Below, piece by piece: positions 1 to 8,832 of a stretch of 64,000 bases of DNA. Position 1 is the stretch's first letter. The number at the start of each line of letters is the position of its first letter. The notes under the pieces are model-generated. The model was not told where the DNA came from, did not search any database, and saw only the letters and a program-made list of their open reading frames with translations. The translations under genes and the position numbers were made by a program. Source of the DNA: Halomonas sp. DQ26W (GTDB lineage Bacteria > Pseudomonadota > Gammaproteobacteria > Pseudomonadales > Halomonadaceae); assembly GCF_003339685.1 (NCBI RefSeq), contig NZ_QPKI01000022.1:1-64000 (forward strand), given 5' to 3'.

Positions 1-149
1 TCCGGCGAACCGTGGGAGAAGTTGAGGCGTACCACATCGACACCGGCCTCGATCATGGCCTCAAGAACACCCATGCGGTCGCTGGCCGGCCCCAGGGTGG
101 CGACGATCTTGGTGCGACGAAGGGGAAGGCGAGGTTGGTAGTGAGGCAT
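1..149 (-). CDS. pyk: Pyruvate kinase, N-terminal part (gene runs off the window)
   Basis: Reading the minus strand from the ATG at 149 gives about 49 residues beginning [20 protein letters not shown] and continuing to a [12 protein letters not shown] segment. This is the standard N-terminus of pyruvate kinase: the [11 protein letters not shown] strand and the RLNFSHG substrate-loop region. The enzyme converts phosphoenolpyruvate and ADP to pyruvate and ATP in the cytosol. A GGAGGA ribosome binding site lies about 7 bases before the start. The gene is divergent from gap, with a 282-base shared control region holding two HexR-like palindromes. The C-terminal nine tenths lie outside the window, so the isoform (PykA or PykF type) cannot be decided. 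Confidence 0.93.
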   Translation of the reverse strand, partial: MPHYQPRLPLRRTKIVATLGPASDRMGVLEAMIEAGVDVVRLNFSHGSP

Positions 150-215
150 GGAGAGTCCTCCTATTGGCGGCAGCCGGGTGATTTCTTGGGATGCCACTAC
201 CTTAGCGGCGAAGAC

Positions 216-225
216 GTAATATTAC
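216..225. promoter_or_regulatory. HexR-like operator half of a pair, pyk side
   Basis: A perfect 10-base palindrome GTAATATTAC occurs here and again at 349-358, both in the pyk-gap intergenic region. HexR operators in gammaproteobacteria have GTAAT/ATTAC arms, and pyk and gap are known HexR targets in several genera. This copy lies 67 bases before the pyk start. HexR identity is an inference; the exact duplicate palindromes are seen directly. Confidence 0.5.
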
Positions 226-348
226 TACAGAATTCTTCCTCGGCGGAGATCCCCCGTTTGCGCCGGTCAGAGCCGAGTCTGACTGAGTAATATGCATATG
301 TTGCGGCGCGATGAAGAGGCGGGAGAGGAAGGTTGCGCAAAATTTGTT

Positions 349-358
349 GTAATATTAC
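349..358. promoter_or_regulatory. HexR-like operator, gap side
   Basis: This is the second copy of the GTAATATTAC palindrome, 73 bases before the gap ATG. With its flanks it reads TTGTAATATTACCAA, one base from the TTGT-N7-ACAA pattern described for HexR of Pseudomonas putida. AT-rich DNA follows at 356-410, a likely place for the gap promoter, but no convincing -35/-10 pair with normal spacing was found. Confidence 0.5.
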
Positions 359-431
359 CAAAAAAACTTGAGACTCAGCCATAATTGCACCACATTAAAA
401 AAATGCTGCCCACTCCCGGGAGGAAGATGCC

Positions 432-1454
432 ATGACACTCAAGATTGCTATCAACGGTTTCGGTCGTATCGGTCGGAACGTGCTTCGCGCGCTCTTTGAA
501 AACGGCTATCGCAACCGCGTTCAGGTGGTCGCCATCAACGACTTGGGGGCGCCCGCCCTCAACGCCCACCTGCTGCGTCACGACACCGTGCATGGTCATT
601 TCCCCTTCTCCGTGGAGCACGACGAGGAGAGCCTGGCCGTGGATGGTGATCGCATTGCCATCCTGTCTGAGCGCGATCCGTCGGCCTTGCCCTGGAAAGC
701 CCTTGGGGTCGACCTGGTGATGGAGTGCACCGGCCTGTTCACCAAGCGTGAGGCGGCGGCGATGCACCTGGCCGCCGGAGCCGGCCGCGTGCTGATCTCG
801 GCGCCGAGTCCCGATGCCGATGCCACCATCGTCTTCGGCGTCAACGAGGACGTGCTCAAGCCCGAGCACAAGGTGGTCTCCAACGCTTCCTGCACCACCA
901 ACTGCCTGGCCCCGATCGCCCAGGCGCTCAACGAGTCGGTGGGCATCGAGAACGGACTGATGACCACGGTGCACGCCTACACCAATGACCAGAACCTCTC
1001 CGACGTCTATCACAGCGACCCCTACCGGGCTCGCAGCGCCACCCACTCGATGATCCCCACCAAGACCGGTGCCGCCGCCGCCGTGGGCCTGGTGCTGCCC
1101 GAGCTTGCTGGCAAGTTCGATGGCCTGGCGGTGCGCGTGCCGGTGATCAACGTCTCGCTGGTGGACCTGGTATTCACCGCCGGCCGTGACACCACCAAGG
1201 AAGAGATCAACGCCATCGTCGCCAAGGCGGCGGAGGCCTCACCGGTGCTGGCGGTGAACACACAGCCGCTGGTCTCCATCGACTTCAACCACGACGCCCA
1301 CTCCTCCACCTTCGACGCCAACCACACCCGGGTGAATGGGCGCCTGGTCAAGGTAATGGCCTGGTACGACAACGAGTGGGGCTTTTCCAACCGCATGCTG
1401 GATACCGCCCTGGCGATGCAGGCGGCGAGCGACGCCAAGCGCGAAGCAGCTTGA
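432..1454 (+). CDS. gap: Glyceraldehyde-3-phosphate dehydrogenase, type I (Gap-1 class)
   Basis: The 340-residue protein oxidises glyceraldehyde 3-phosphate to 1,3-bisphosphoglycerate with NAD in glycolysis and the lower Entner-Doudoroff route. It opens with the Rossmann motif [10 protein letters not shown], carries the catalytic SNASCTTN motif with Cys at about residue 154, and ends in the conserved [14 protein letters not shown] segment. The [14 protein letters not shown] and [12 protein letters not shown] stretches match the Pseudomonas Gap-1 (GapA) class rather than erythrose-4-phosphate dehydrogenase, which I considered because the C-terminus is similar. A GGAGG site lies 8 bases before the ATG. 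It is divergent from pyk and likely under HexR-type control. Confidence 0.95.
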   Translation: MTLKIAINGFGRIGRNVLRALFENGYRNRVQVVAINDLGAPALNAHLLRHDTVHGHFPFSVEHDEESLAVDGDRIAILSERDPSALPWKALGVDLVMECTGLFTKREAAAMHLAAGAGRVLISAPSPDADATIVFGVNEDVLKPEHKVVSNASCTTNCLAPIAQALNESVGIENGLMTTVHAYTNDQNLSDVYHSDPYRARSATHSMIPTKTGAAAAVGLVLPELAGKFDGLAVRVPVINVSLVDLVFTAGRDTTKEEINAIVAKAAEASPVLAVNTQPLVSIDFNHDAHSSTFDANHTRVNGRLVKVMAWYDNEWGFSNRMLDTALAMQAASDAKREAA

Positions 1455-1490
1455 TGCGGTAAGCCAGTCATAGGGCGAATACAATGAACG

Positions 1491-1517
1491 CCGGGGCGAT
1501 GAATCGCCCCGGTTTTG
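1491..1517 (+). terminator. Intrinsic terminator after gap
   Basis: A perfect 10-bp inverted repeat CCGGGGCGAT/ATCGCCCCGG is followed by TTTTG, 37 bases after the gap stop. It separates gap from the convergent aspartokinase gene. Confidence 0.75.
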
Positions 1518-1574
1518 ATGCCACCGGGGTCGCGGCCTTCCAATGGCAGGCTGGGCAACCATTCCGAGCCTCGC

Positions 1575-2873
1575 TCAGTCGGGGAGATGCCAGGTCTCGG
1601 GGCACTCCTCGGTGCGGAACAGTCGCTGGGTGGTTGTGGCATTACGGCGCTCAGCGAGGGTTTCGCGGCCTTCGCTCAGGGCATCCAGCATGCCTTGGCA
1701 AGGGTAGCGCACGGTGAGCAGCGTCAGTTCGTCCTGCCGAGTGACTTCGTAATCGTCTTTCAGAGATTCGATCAGGGACTCCAGCCGCTCGGGCTTGTTG
1801 TCGCAGCAGAGCGTGATCTGCATGGCGCCGCCGTCGATCAGGTTGGCATGAACGCCATTCTCTACAAGCCGGCCGAGGATGTCGTGCTGGCGCGGCTCGT
1901 CCATGAAGGAGAAGTCCTTCGGCTTCACCTCGAGCAAAACCTGGTCGTCGCGCAGGATGCAGGAGGGGTGCTCGGCATCGAACCGGGTATCCGCGTCGAT
2001 GACGCTGGGGGGCGCCTCCGGTGTCTCGAAGGAGCGTACCGTCAGCGGAATCGCCTTCTGCTTCAGCGGCCCCAGGGTCTTGGGGTGGATGACCTTGGCC
2101 CCGTGCCAGGCGAGTTCGATGGTCTCGGCGTAGGAGAGCCGTTTCAGCTGCACGGCGTTGTCGAAGCGCCGGGGGTCGGCGTTGAACAGCCCCGGCACGT
2201 CCTTCCAGATCACCACCTCCGCGGCGTCGAGGCAGTGGGCGAAGATCGCCGCGCTGAAATCCGAGCCTTCCCGGCCGAGGGTGGTGGAGACGCCACCAGG
2301 GGTGCCGCCGATGAAGCCCTGGGTCAATAGTACCCGGTCGTCACCCCCCGCTCGTTTGCGGATGGCATCCGTGGTGGCTGACCAGTCCAGGTTGGCGTTC
2401 TGGTGCTGGCCGTCGGTGATGATCAGCTCGCGGGCATCGAGCCACTCCGTTTCCACGCCCTGGCGGTTCAGCCACTCGGCAACCAGGGTGGTGGATAGCA
2501 GCTCCCCATAGCAGACCGTCTGGTCGTAGTGCTCCGGGTAGGGGCTGTCGCGATGGCGCCGATGCTGTTCGTCCAGCTCGTCGAACAGGGTGTCGAGGCG
2601 TGCCTTCAACGAGTCGGCGTCGTCACCGAAGAGCGCGTCTGCCACCTCCCGATGGCTGGCCTTGAGCGACGCGAAGCGCTCACGGTAGTCCTCGCCGCGG
2701 CTGTCGTCACGGGCGTCGGCCAGCAGTGCCTCGAGGGCATTGGTCGTCTTGCCCATGGCGGAGATCACTACCACCAGTGGCCGCTCCTTGTGGGCCTCGA
2801 TGAGAGGCGTCAGGTGGCGTATGGCGTCGGCATCCTTGACCGAGGCGCCGCCGAACTTGAAAACGGTGGTCAT
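1575..2873 (-). CDS. lysC: Aspartate kinase, linked to polyamine genes
   Basis: The 432-residue protein phosphorylates aspartate to aspartyl-4-phosphate. The N-terminal kinase fold starts VFKFGGASVKDA, the KFGG motif binding nucleotide. TLGREGSDFSAA (roughly residues 197-208) is the aspartate/ATP site and VWKDVPGLFNADPR is the typical family signature. The C-terminal part from about residue 300 looks like the ACT regulatory region. It sits 155 bases behind carboxynorspermidine decarboxylase on the same strand. Because aspartate semialdehyde is a substrate of carboxynorspermidine synthase, it may serve that pathway rather than, or in addition to, lysine and threonine synthesis. The symbol reflects the family, not a proven role. 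Confidence 0.88.
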   Translation of the reverse strand: MTTVFKFGGASVKDADAIRHLTPLIEAHKERPLVVVISAMGKTTNALEALLADARDDSRGEDYRERFASLKASHREVADALFGDDADSLKARLDTLFDELDEQHRRHRDSPYPEHYDQTVCYGELLSTTLVAEWLNRQGVETEWLDARELIITDGQHQNANLDWSATTDAIRKRAGGDDRVLLTQGFIGGTPGGVSTTLGREGSDFSAAIFAHCLDAAEVVIWKDVPGLFNADPRRFDNAVQLKRLSYAETIELAWHGAKVIHPKTLGPLKQKAIPLTVRSFETPEAPPSVIDADTRFDAEHPSCILRDDQVLLEVKPKDFSFMDEPRQHDILGRLVENGVHANLIDGGAMQITLCCDNKPERLESLIESLKDDYEVTRQDELTLLTVRYPCQGMLDALSEGRETLAERRNATTTQRLFRTEECPETWHLPD

Positions 2874-3028
2874 CGCTGCTCTCCCTGGCTGGTGATATCG
2901 CTGCTCCTACCATGCGCGAAATCAGAGCTGGGTAAAAGAGGGGTGGGGCGAGGAGAAAAACAGCGGTGCAGAAACGCAACAGATACCCGTCAGGTGCCTG
3001 TTGCGCAGCGACCGAAGCCGAAAGGCAC

Positions 3029-4201
3029 CTAGCTCAGGCGCTGCTTGTAGTCCTCGTAGCCGAATCTCTTGACCGTGCGCAACTCGCGGCTCGCCTCGTC
3101 GATGCGGCAGATCGAGGGCAGCCGCATGCCGTTGAAAGTGGTGGTCTTGACCATGGTGTAGTGGGCCATGTCGGTGAACACCAGGCGGTCGCCGATGGCC
3201 AGCGGGGCATCGAAGCTGTAGTCGCCGATGACATCGCCGGCGAGACAGGTCAGGCCACCCAGGCGATATAGGTGGGCCTTCTCATCGGACTCACCGGCAC
3301 CGATGATCTGCGGCCGGTAGGGCATCTCCAGCACATCGGGCATATGCGCGGTAGCGGAGGTGTCGAGGATGGCGATGGGGCCGTCATTCTCGACGATATC
3401 CAGCACCGAGCAGACCAGATAGCCGGTGTTGAGCGCGATGGCTTCGCCGGGCTCCAGGTAGACCGTCAGGTGCGGATGGCGCGCCTTGAAGTCGCGGATC
3501 ACCTGCACCAGCCGCTCGACGTCGTAGTCCTCGCGGGTGATATGGTGACCACCGCCGAAATTGACCCACGCAAGGCTAGCCAGGTACTGGCCGAACTTGG
3601 CCTCGAAGGCGGCCAGGGTCTCCTCCAGGGCGTCGCTGTTCTGCTCGCAAAGGGTGTGGAAGTGCAACCCCTCGAGGCCTTGGAGATCCGCAGGCGACAG
3701 GTCCGCGGCCCGGGTGCCGAGCCGTGAGCCCGGCGCGCAGGGGTCGTAGAGCGGTACCGCGCCGGTGGAGTGTTCCGGGTTGACCCGCATGCCGCAGGAG
3801 ACCCGGCGGGGTGCGGCCGCGACGGTATCGCGGAAGCGCCGCCACTGGCCCGGCGAGTTGAAGCTGAGGTGGTCCGCATAGCGCAGCACCACCTGCATCT
3901 CCTCCTCGGTGAAGGCCGGCGAGTAGCAGTGCACTTCGCCGCCGAAGGTCTCGGCGCCGAGGCGAGCCTCGTCCTGGCCGCTGGCGGTGGTGCCCACCAG
4001 GTACTCCCGGGCCATGGCGAAGGTATCCCACATGGCGAAGCCCTTCAGGGCCAGCAGGATACGCGCACCGCTCGCCTCCTGGACCTGCTTGAGCAGGACC
4101 AGGTTCTTGCGTAGCAGGGCGTCGTCGACCACGTAGGCGGGCGACGGGCAGGCCTGAACATCAAAGGGATAGACCGGCGTTTCCATGTTCTGCGATGCCA
4201 T
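3029..4201 (-). CDS. nspC: Carboxynorspermidine/carboxyspermidine decarboxylase
   Basis: The 390-residue PLP enzyme belongs to the alanine-racemase-fold (type III) decarboxylases. LLALKGFAMWDTF near residue 50 carries the PLP-binding lysine, HFHTLCEQN and NFGGGHH lie in the barrel, and CLAGDVIGDY near residue 318 is the active-site cysteine segment of the NspC family. It removes the carboxyl group of carboxy(nor)spermidine to give (nor)spermidine in the cytosol. It starts 6 bases after the stop of the synthase gene, so the two are surely cotranscribed. A second in-frame ATG at 4186 is a possible start; neither has a strong ribosome binding site. Confidence 0.92.
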   Translation of the reverse strand: MASQNMETPVYPFDVQACPSPAYVVDDALLRKNLVLLKQVQEASGARILLALKGFAMWDTFAMAREYLVGTTASGQDEARLGAETFGGEVHCYSPAFTEEEMQVVLRYADHLSFNSPGQWRRFRDTVAAAPRRVSCGMRVNPEHSTGAVPLYDPCAPGSRLGTRAADLSPADLQGLEGLHFHTLCEQNSDALEETLAAFEAKFGQYLASLAWVNFGGGHHITREDYDVERLVQVIRDFKARHPHLTVYLEPGEAIALNTGYLVCSVLDIVENDGPIAILDTSATAHMPDVLEMPYRPQIIGAGESDEKAHLYRLGGLTCLAGDVIGDYSFDAPLAIGDRLVFTDMAHYTMVKTTTFNGMRLPSICRIDEASRELRTVKRFGYEDYKQRLS

Positions 4202-4207
4202 GCGCGA

Positions 4208-5407
<1,200 letters not shown>

Positions 5408-5815
5408 TGGCTCTCGAATCCAGGTCAGGAAATGTCTTTCAAATATAGGGTCTTATCGGAACGTGGGCCAACCTGATTTGCCCGGACCCGATGCCACCCC
5501 GGTCTCGCTCACGCGCTGGGCGCGATGATGGCGCGCCGGGCCCCCGGTATCAAGCAATTTTCATGGCGAATACTCGACCAAAGCAGGGGGCGCAGGACGT
5601 GAGTCGACCCTTCCAATACTGGAGCTCACCCTTGGGGGGGGGCACCACTTTCAGACATGGTGCGTATTCCGCGTCATCGTGACCTGCCATTCCGCTTCAT
5701 CGTGACCGATTTCGGCGTCTTTTCCGGAAGCCGCGTTCACGTTCCCGGGATATCACCTAACTCACTGGAATAATACGAGGGGGCATGTCAAGGAATGTTG
5801 TGAAATGTCCAGACA
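5408..5815. other. Gene-free stretch with a short direct repeat (possible IS21-type remnant)
   Basis: No credible coding sequence is present here. At 5666-5684 and 5689-5707 a 19-base unit ATTCCGCKTCATCGTGACC occurs twice with one mismatch, period 23, followed by a weaker third copy (GATTTCGGCGTC). Serial TCATCGTGACC units resemble the multiple terminal repeats of IS21-family ends. No istA or istB remnant is visible, so this is only a suggestion. Confidence 0.35.
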
Positions 5816-5838
5816 CAAGAAAGGGGCCCGGAGGCCCC
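5816..5838 (-). terminator. Intrinsic terminator of tmRNA
   Basis: On the minus strand GGGGCC-TCCG-GGCCCC is followed by TTTCTT, about 50 bases beyond the tmRNA CCA end. The 6-bp GC stem with tetraloop and T-rich tail fits a Rho-independent terminator. Confidence 0.7.
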
Positions 5839-5886
5839 TGTTCATGCGGTTTCTGAAGTGTTGTGGAACCTCCTGAAACCTTGGTT

Positions 5887-6266
5887 TGGTGGAGGCGGCG
5901 GGGATCGAACCCGCGTCCGCCGGCACTCGCTCTTCGGCTCTACATGCTTAGGTCCGTTTTTTGATTTAACGCGGCTGGCTCCAACGGGCAGGATCCAGCA
6001 ACGCGATTCCTCAAAGGTTTAGCGATTGACGTGAGGACGCCGTCAACCGCGATCCCATCATTTTTAGCTCATATCCCGTCCGCAATGAATGGGCACATCG
6101 CTTCGGGGCCGGGCTAGAAGCTAACAGCTATTAAGCTGCCAGCGCGCCCTGAGCGTAGTTGTCGTCGTTTGCGACTATTTAGTCGTGATGTTGGATTTAC
6201 GAGATACATCACGCTCTCGGCATGCACCTAGGAGGTTGTCACCAGCGTCGAAGCCATGTCGCCCCC
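5887..6266 (-). ncRNA. ssrA: tmRNA (10Sa RNA) with tag ANDDNYAQGALAA
   Basis: The minus strand shows a one-piece tmRNA of about 380 nt. The 5' end GGGGGCGACATGGCTTCGACG pairs with the 3' CGCCTCC before CCA (one G-U), and the T-arm GGGTTCGATCC is in place. The segment TAGTC-GCA-AAC-GAC matches the region before the resume codon in E. coli. The open reading frame at 6131-6172 encodes ANDDNYAQGALAA and then TAA. The RNA rescues stalled ribosomes with SmpB, whose gene lies just upstream on the same strand. A terminator follows at 5816-5838. Confidence 0.96.
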
Positions 6267-6277
6267 GTAGCAGGCCC

Positions 6278-6307
6278 ATCATATCAGCATGGGCAGTAGT
6301 GTGACAC
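6278..6307 (-). promoter_or_regulatory. Candidate ssrA promoter
   Basis: On the minus strand GTGTCA (6302-6307) and TATGAT (6278-6283) are spaced by 18 bases and end about 11 bases before the mature tmRNA 5' end. That distance is consistent with a short processed leader. The -35 match is only moderate. Confidence 0.4.
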
Positions 6308-6353
6308 CTGTTTGCTGGCTGGGTTCAATCGGTTCACGCAGCCTGCGAACCCG

Positions 6354-6845
6354 TCAGGCCTTGGTCTGTTCCCGCATGATGCGGCCCTTCTGGCGCTGCC
6401 AGTCCCGATCCTTCTCGGTGGCGCGCTTGTCGTGGAGCTTCTTGCCGGTCACCAGGGCCAGCTCGCACTTCACCTTGTTGCCCTTCCAGTAGAGCTTCAG
6501 CGGCACGCAGGTGTGCCCCTTCTCCTGGGAGCGCGAGAAGATCTTGGCGATCTCCTTGCGGTGCAGCAGCAGCTTGCGGGTGCGCGTGGGGTCGGCGAGC
6601 ACATGGGTGCTGGTGGTGTTGAGTGGCATGATGTGACAGCCGAGCAGCCACGCTTCGGCATCCTTGATCAGGATGTAGGTGTCGGTGAGCTGGGCCTTGC
6701 CGGCGCGCAGGCTCTTCACTTCCCAGCCGGCCAGCACCAGGCCGGCCTCGAAGGTCTCGTCGATGTGATACTCGAAACGCGCCTTCTTGTTCTGGGCGAT
6801 GGTGCTGCTGCCTGGGCCCTTGCCCTTGGCTTTCTTGTTGGCCAT
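6354..6845 (-). CDS. smpB: SsrA-binding protein SmpB
   Basis: The 163-residue protein begins [20 protein letters not shown]. It has the OB-fold core ([41 protein letters not shown]) and the basic C-terminal tail [20 protein letters not shown] that enters the ribosomal A site. It binds tmRNA and brings it to stalled ribosomes. The frame is open upstream, but the start at 6845 is chosen because it gives the family N-terminus. It is transcribed toward ssrA, 87 bases away, so protein and RNA partner are directly linked. Confidence 0.96.
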   Translation of the reverse strand: MANKKAKGKGPGSSTIAQNKKARFEYHIDETFEAGLVLAGWEVKSLRAGKAQLTDTYILIKDAEAWLLGCHIMPLNTTSTHVLADPTRTRKLLLHRKEIAKIFSRSQEKGHTCVPLKLYWKGNKVKCELALVTGKKLHDKRATEKDRDWQRQKGRIMREQTKA

Positions 6846-6972
6846 GGTACCTCGTATCGTGTTCGGCCTTTGGCGAGCTCCCTTCGATATGGGGGGAAGC
6901 GTGATACCATTCAAGGCGTGAAATAACCGCTCATGATACGCCTTGGGCACTGTGAAGTCAGCGGAGAGCTCC

Positions 6973-7407
6973 ATGCCATCGGTCAATCGTTCCGCCCTGG
7001 TGCGGCACACCCCTCAGGACATGTTCGACCTGGTCAACGATTTCGAGCGCTACCCGGAGTTTCTGCCCGGGTGCCGACGGGCGCGGCTGGTCGAACGAGA
7101 CGAGTCACACCTGATCGGCGAGATGACTCTGGGGCGGGCCGGCATCGAGCAGAGCATCATGACCCGCAACGACCTGATCGAGCCGGAGCGCATCGAGATG
7201 TCGCTGGTGAGCGGCCCCTTCAGGCGCCTGCGCGGCCGCTGGTTGTTCATTCCCGTGGGTGAGGGCACCTGCAAGGTCTGCCTGGAGATGGAGTTCGAAT
7301 TCGCCAACCGCCTGCTCGGCATGGCGTTCGGCAAGCTGTTCCAGCAGGTGGCCGGGCAGTTGGTGGACTCCTTCACGCACCGGGCCGATGACGTCTATGG
7401 CCGCTAG
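6973..7407 (+). CDS. ratA: RatA-type START/COQ10 domain protein
   Basis: The 144-residue protein is of the polyketide cyclase/COQ10 (SRPBCC) family; [25 protein letters not shown] is its hallmark N-terminal segment. In E. coli RatA is described as inhibiting 70S ribosome association, and homologues bind ubiquinone intermediates, so the role is uncertain. The start at 6973 has a GGAG site 7 bases before it; an ATG 30 bases earlier has none. It is divergent from smpB and overlaps ratB by 11 bases, the usual smpB-ratA-ratB arrangement. Confidence 0.9.
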   Translation: MPSVNRSALVRHTPQDMFDLVNDFERYPEFLPGCRRARLVERDESHLIGEMTLGRAGIEQSIMTRNDLIEPERIEMSLVSGPFRRLRGRWLFIPVGEGTCKVCLEMEFEFANRLLGMAFGKLFQQVAGQLVDSFTHRADDVYGR

Positions 7408-7720
7408 TGATGGGCGTCTCGAAGGGTGTCTCCACGTCGAGGTGGCCTTTGCGCTGCCCGATAGGCAACGCATCGTTGCCTTGACGGTGGCCGAGGGGAC
7501 CACGGTGCGCCAGGCCGTGGTCCAGGCCGAGCTGGCAAGGCTATTCCCGGAGGTGACGCCCGAAACCTTCGGCCGGGCCGACCTGGGCATCTTCGGCAAG
7601 CCGGTACGCGACCCCGACGCTCAGGCGCTGCGGGAAGGCGACCGGGTCGAGGTCTACCGTCCGCTCGTGATCGACCCCAAGGCGGCGCGTGCCGAGCGTG
7701 CGGCGCGCACCCGGCAGTAA
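7397..7720 (+). CDS. ratB: RnfH family protein (RatB)
   Basis: The 107-residue small protein has a ubiquitin-like beta-grasp fold of the RnfH family: VEVAFALPDRQRIVALTVAEGTTVRQAV, LGIFGKPVRDPDAQALREGDRVEVYRPL and a basic tail with DPKAARAERAARTRQ. Function is unknown; it travels with ratA. The start is inside ratA (the last 11 bases of that gene). An in-frame ATG at 7388 is the alternative. Confidence 0.88.
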   Translation: MAASDGRLEGCLHVEVAFALPDRQRIVALTVAEGTTVRQAVVQAELARLFPEVTPETFGRADLGIFGKPVRDPDAQALREGDRVEVYRPLVIDPKAARAERAARTRQ

Positions 7721-7770
7721 CGCCTTCTGGTTTTTCTCTCAGACCGGTGTCCGTGATTCGCCTAGGGCTC

Positions 7771-8256
7771 CTAGGGCTCCAGCAGCTCGGTCGAAGCCGG
7801 CTCGCCGCCCTGCGGCAGGGTGCCGCCCGCTTCAGGCGCGGAGCGAGGCGTGGTTTGTGGCTGGGTCTCCGGCATCGCGTCCATGGGGTTGGCGCCTTCG
7901 ACGGCAGGGCCTGCGCCATCCTGGGCACGAAGCTGGATGTCCTCGGAGAAGTCGCCACGCCGTTGGACGTCGACCAGCCGATCCCCGTCGAAGGTCAGCG
8001 TCACGCGACGCTGCTGGACGCCGCCATAGGCCTCGTCGAGCCGGAAGATGTAGTCCCACTGGTTGGCGTCGAAGGGCGCTTCCAGCAGCGGGCGGCCCAT
8101 GACCCCCACGACCTGGTTACGGTTCATGCCGGGCTGCAGCTGTTCGACCATGCCCTCGGTAATGTAATTGCCCTGGGTCAGGTCGCGCTTGTACACACAG
8201 CCGCTGACCAGGGTCAGGGCGAGGATAAGGGTAGCGGTATTGATCAGCTTTTGCAT
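7771..8256 (-). CDS. bamE: Outer membrane assembly lipoprotein BamE
   Basis: The 161-residue lipoprotein has signal peptide MQKLINTATLILALTLVSGC with lipobox LVSG-C. The mature part has the SmpA/OmlA core: GNYITEGMVEQLQPGMNRNQVVGVMGRPLLEAPF and the WDYIFRL strand. It is a subunit of the beta-barrel assembly machine on the periplasmic face of the outer membrane. The C-terminal 60 residues form a Pro/Thr/Glu-rich extension longer than in E. coli BamE (113 residues), with no recognised domain. It is divergent from fur, as in Pseudomonas (omlA-fur), with only 72 bases between. Confidence 0.92.
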   Translation of the reverse strand: MQKLINTATLILALTLVSGCVYKRDLTQGNYITEGMVEQLQPGMNRNQVVGVMGRPLLEAPFDANQWDYIFRLDEAYGGVQQRRVTLTFDGDRLVDVQRRGDFSEDIQLRAQDGAGPAVEGANPMDAMPETQPQTTPRSAPEAGGTLPQGGEPASTELLEP

Positions 8257-8328
8257 TTGGGTCCGTTCTTCACTATCGTGGATTCGGTCGATCATACCCG
8301 ACCCTACCTGATACTGCGAAGAGCTAAC

Positions 8329-8745
8329 ATGGCCGACCAGAACCATGAACTGCGCAAGGCGGGCCTCAAGGTCACCTTGCCCCGCGTGAAGATCCTGCAG
8401 ATTCTCGAGAATGCCACGGGCCAGCACCACCTGAGCGCCGAGGATGTGTACAAGTCGCTGCTGGATGCCGGAGAAGACGTGGGCCTGGCCACCGTCTATC
8501 GCGTGCTGACCCAGTTCGAGACGGCCGGTTTGGTGATTCGCCACAATTTCGATGGTGGCCACGCCGTCTTCGAGATTTCCCAGGAGGAGCACCACGACCA
8601 CATGGTGTGCCTGGACAGCGGCGAAATCATTGAATTCTTCGACGATACCATCGAGCGTCGTCAGCGAGAGATCGCCGAAGAGCATGGCTTTGAACTCGTC
8701 GATCACGCCCTGGTGCTCTACGTGAAACCCCGCGGCTCCGTCTAA
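8329..8745 (+). CDS. fur: Ferric uptake regulator Fur
   Basis: The 138-residue protein has the winged helix with DVGLATVYRVLTQFETAGLV and the metal site EEHHDHMVC. It represses iron uptake genes with Fe2+ as corepressor. The structural zinc CxxC of E. coli Fur is degraded here: CLDSGE has Ser for the second Cys, and the C-terminal Cys pair is missing too, as in Pseudomonas Fur. The start at 8329 gives the MADQNHELRKAGLKVTLPR N-terminus usual for the family. A 15-bp terminator stem lies 30 bases downstream. Confidence 0.96.
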   Translation: MADQNHELRKAGLKVTLPRVKILQILENATGQHHLSAEDVYKSLLDAGEDVGLATVYRVLTQFETAGLVIRHNFDGGHAVFEISQEEHHDHMVCLDSGEIIEFFDDTIERRQREIAEEHGFELVDHALVLYVKPRGSV

Positions 8746-8774
8746 TCCGTTGGAGTGGTTCGCCGACCCAGACC

Positions 8775-8817
8775 CGACAGCGACCCCGCTCCGAAAAGTG
8801 CGGGGTCGCTGTCGTTT
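8775..8817. terminator. Bidirectional terminator between fur and recN
   Basis: A perfect 15-bp inverted repeat (CGACAGCGACCCCGC and its complement at 8800-8814) has a 10-base loop and is followed by TTTG. It serves fur on the plus strand and probably recN on the minus strand, whose stop is 16 bases away. Confidence 0.8.
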
Positions 8818-8832
8818 GTGGTGGTGAATGGG

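Noticed and set aside
368..385. TTGAGA and CATAAT as a gap promoter
   Set aside because: The two elements are only 6 bases apart; no partner with 16-18 base spacing was convincing.
432..1454. Erythrose-4-phosphate dehydrogenase (Epd) identity for the GAPDH-like gene
   Set aside because: The C-terminal block is similar, but the [14 protein letters not shown] and [12 protein letters not shown] segments and the pyk neighbour fit GAPDH of the Gap-1 class.
2975..3005. Hairpin CGCAACAG/CTGTTGCG between nspC and lysC as a terminator
   Set aside because: The 8-bp stem has a 15-base loop and no T run on the minus strand, so it is not convincing as a stop between the genes.
5491..5682. 63-codon plus-strand frame before tmRNA
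   Set aside because: It has no ribosome binding site, no motif and low-complexity composition; it overlaps a decayed repeat region.
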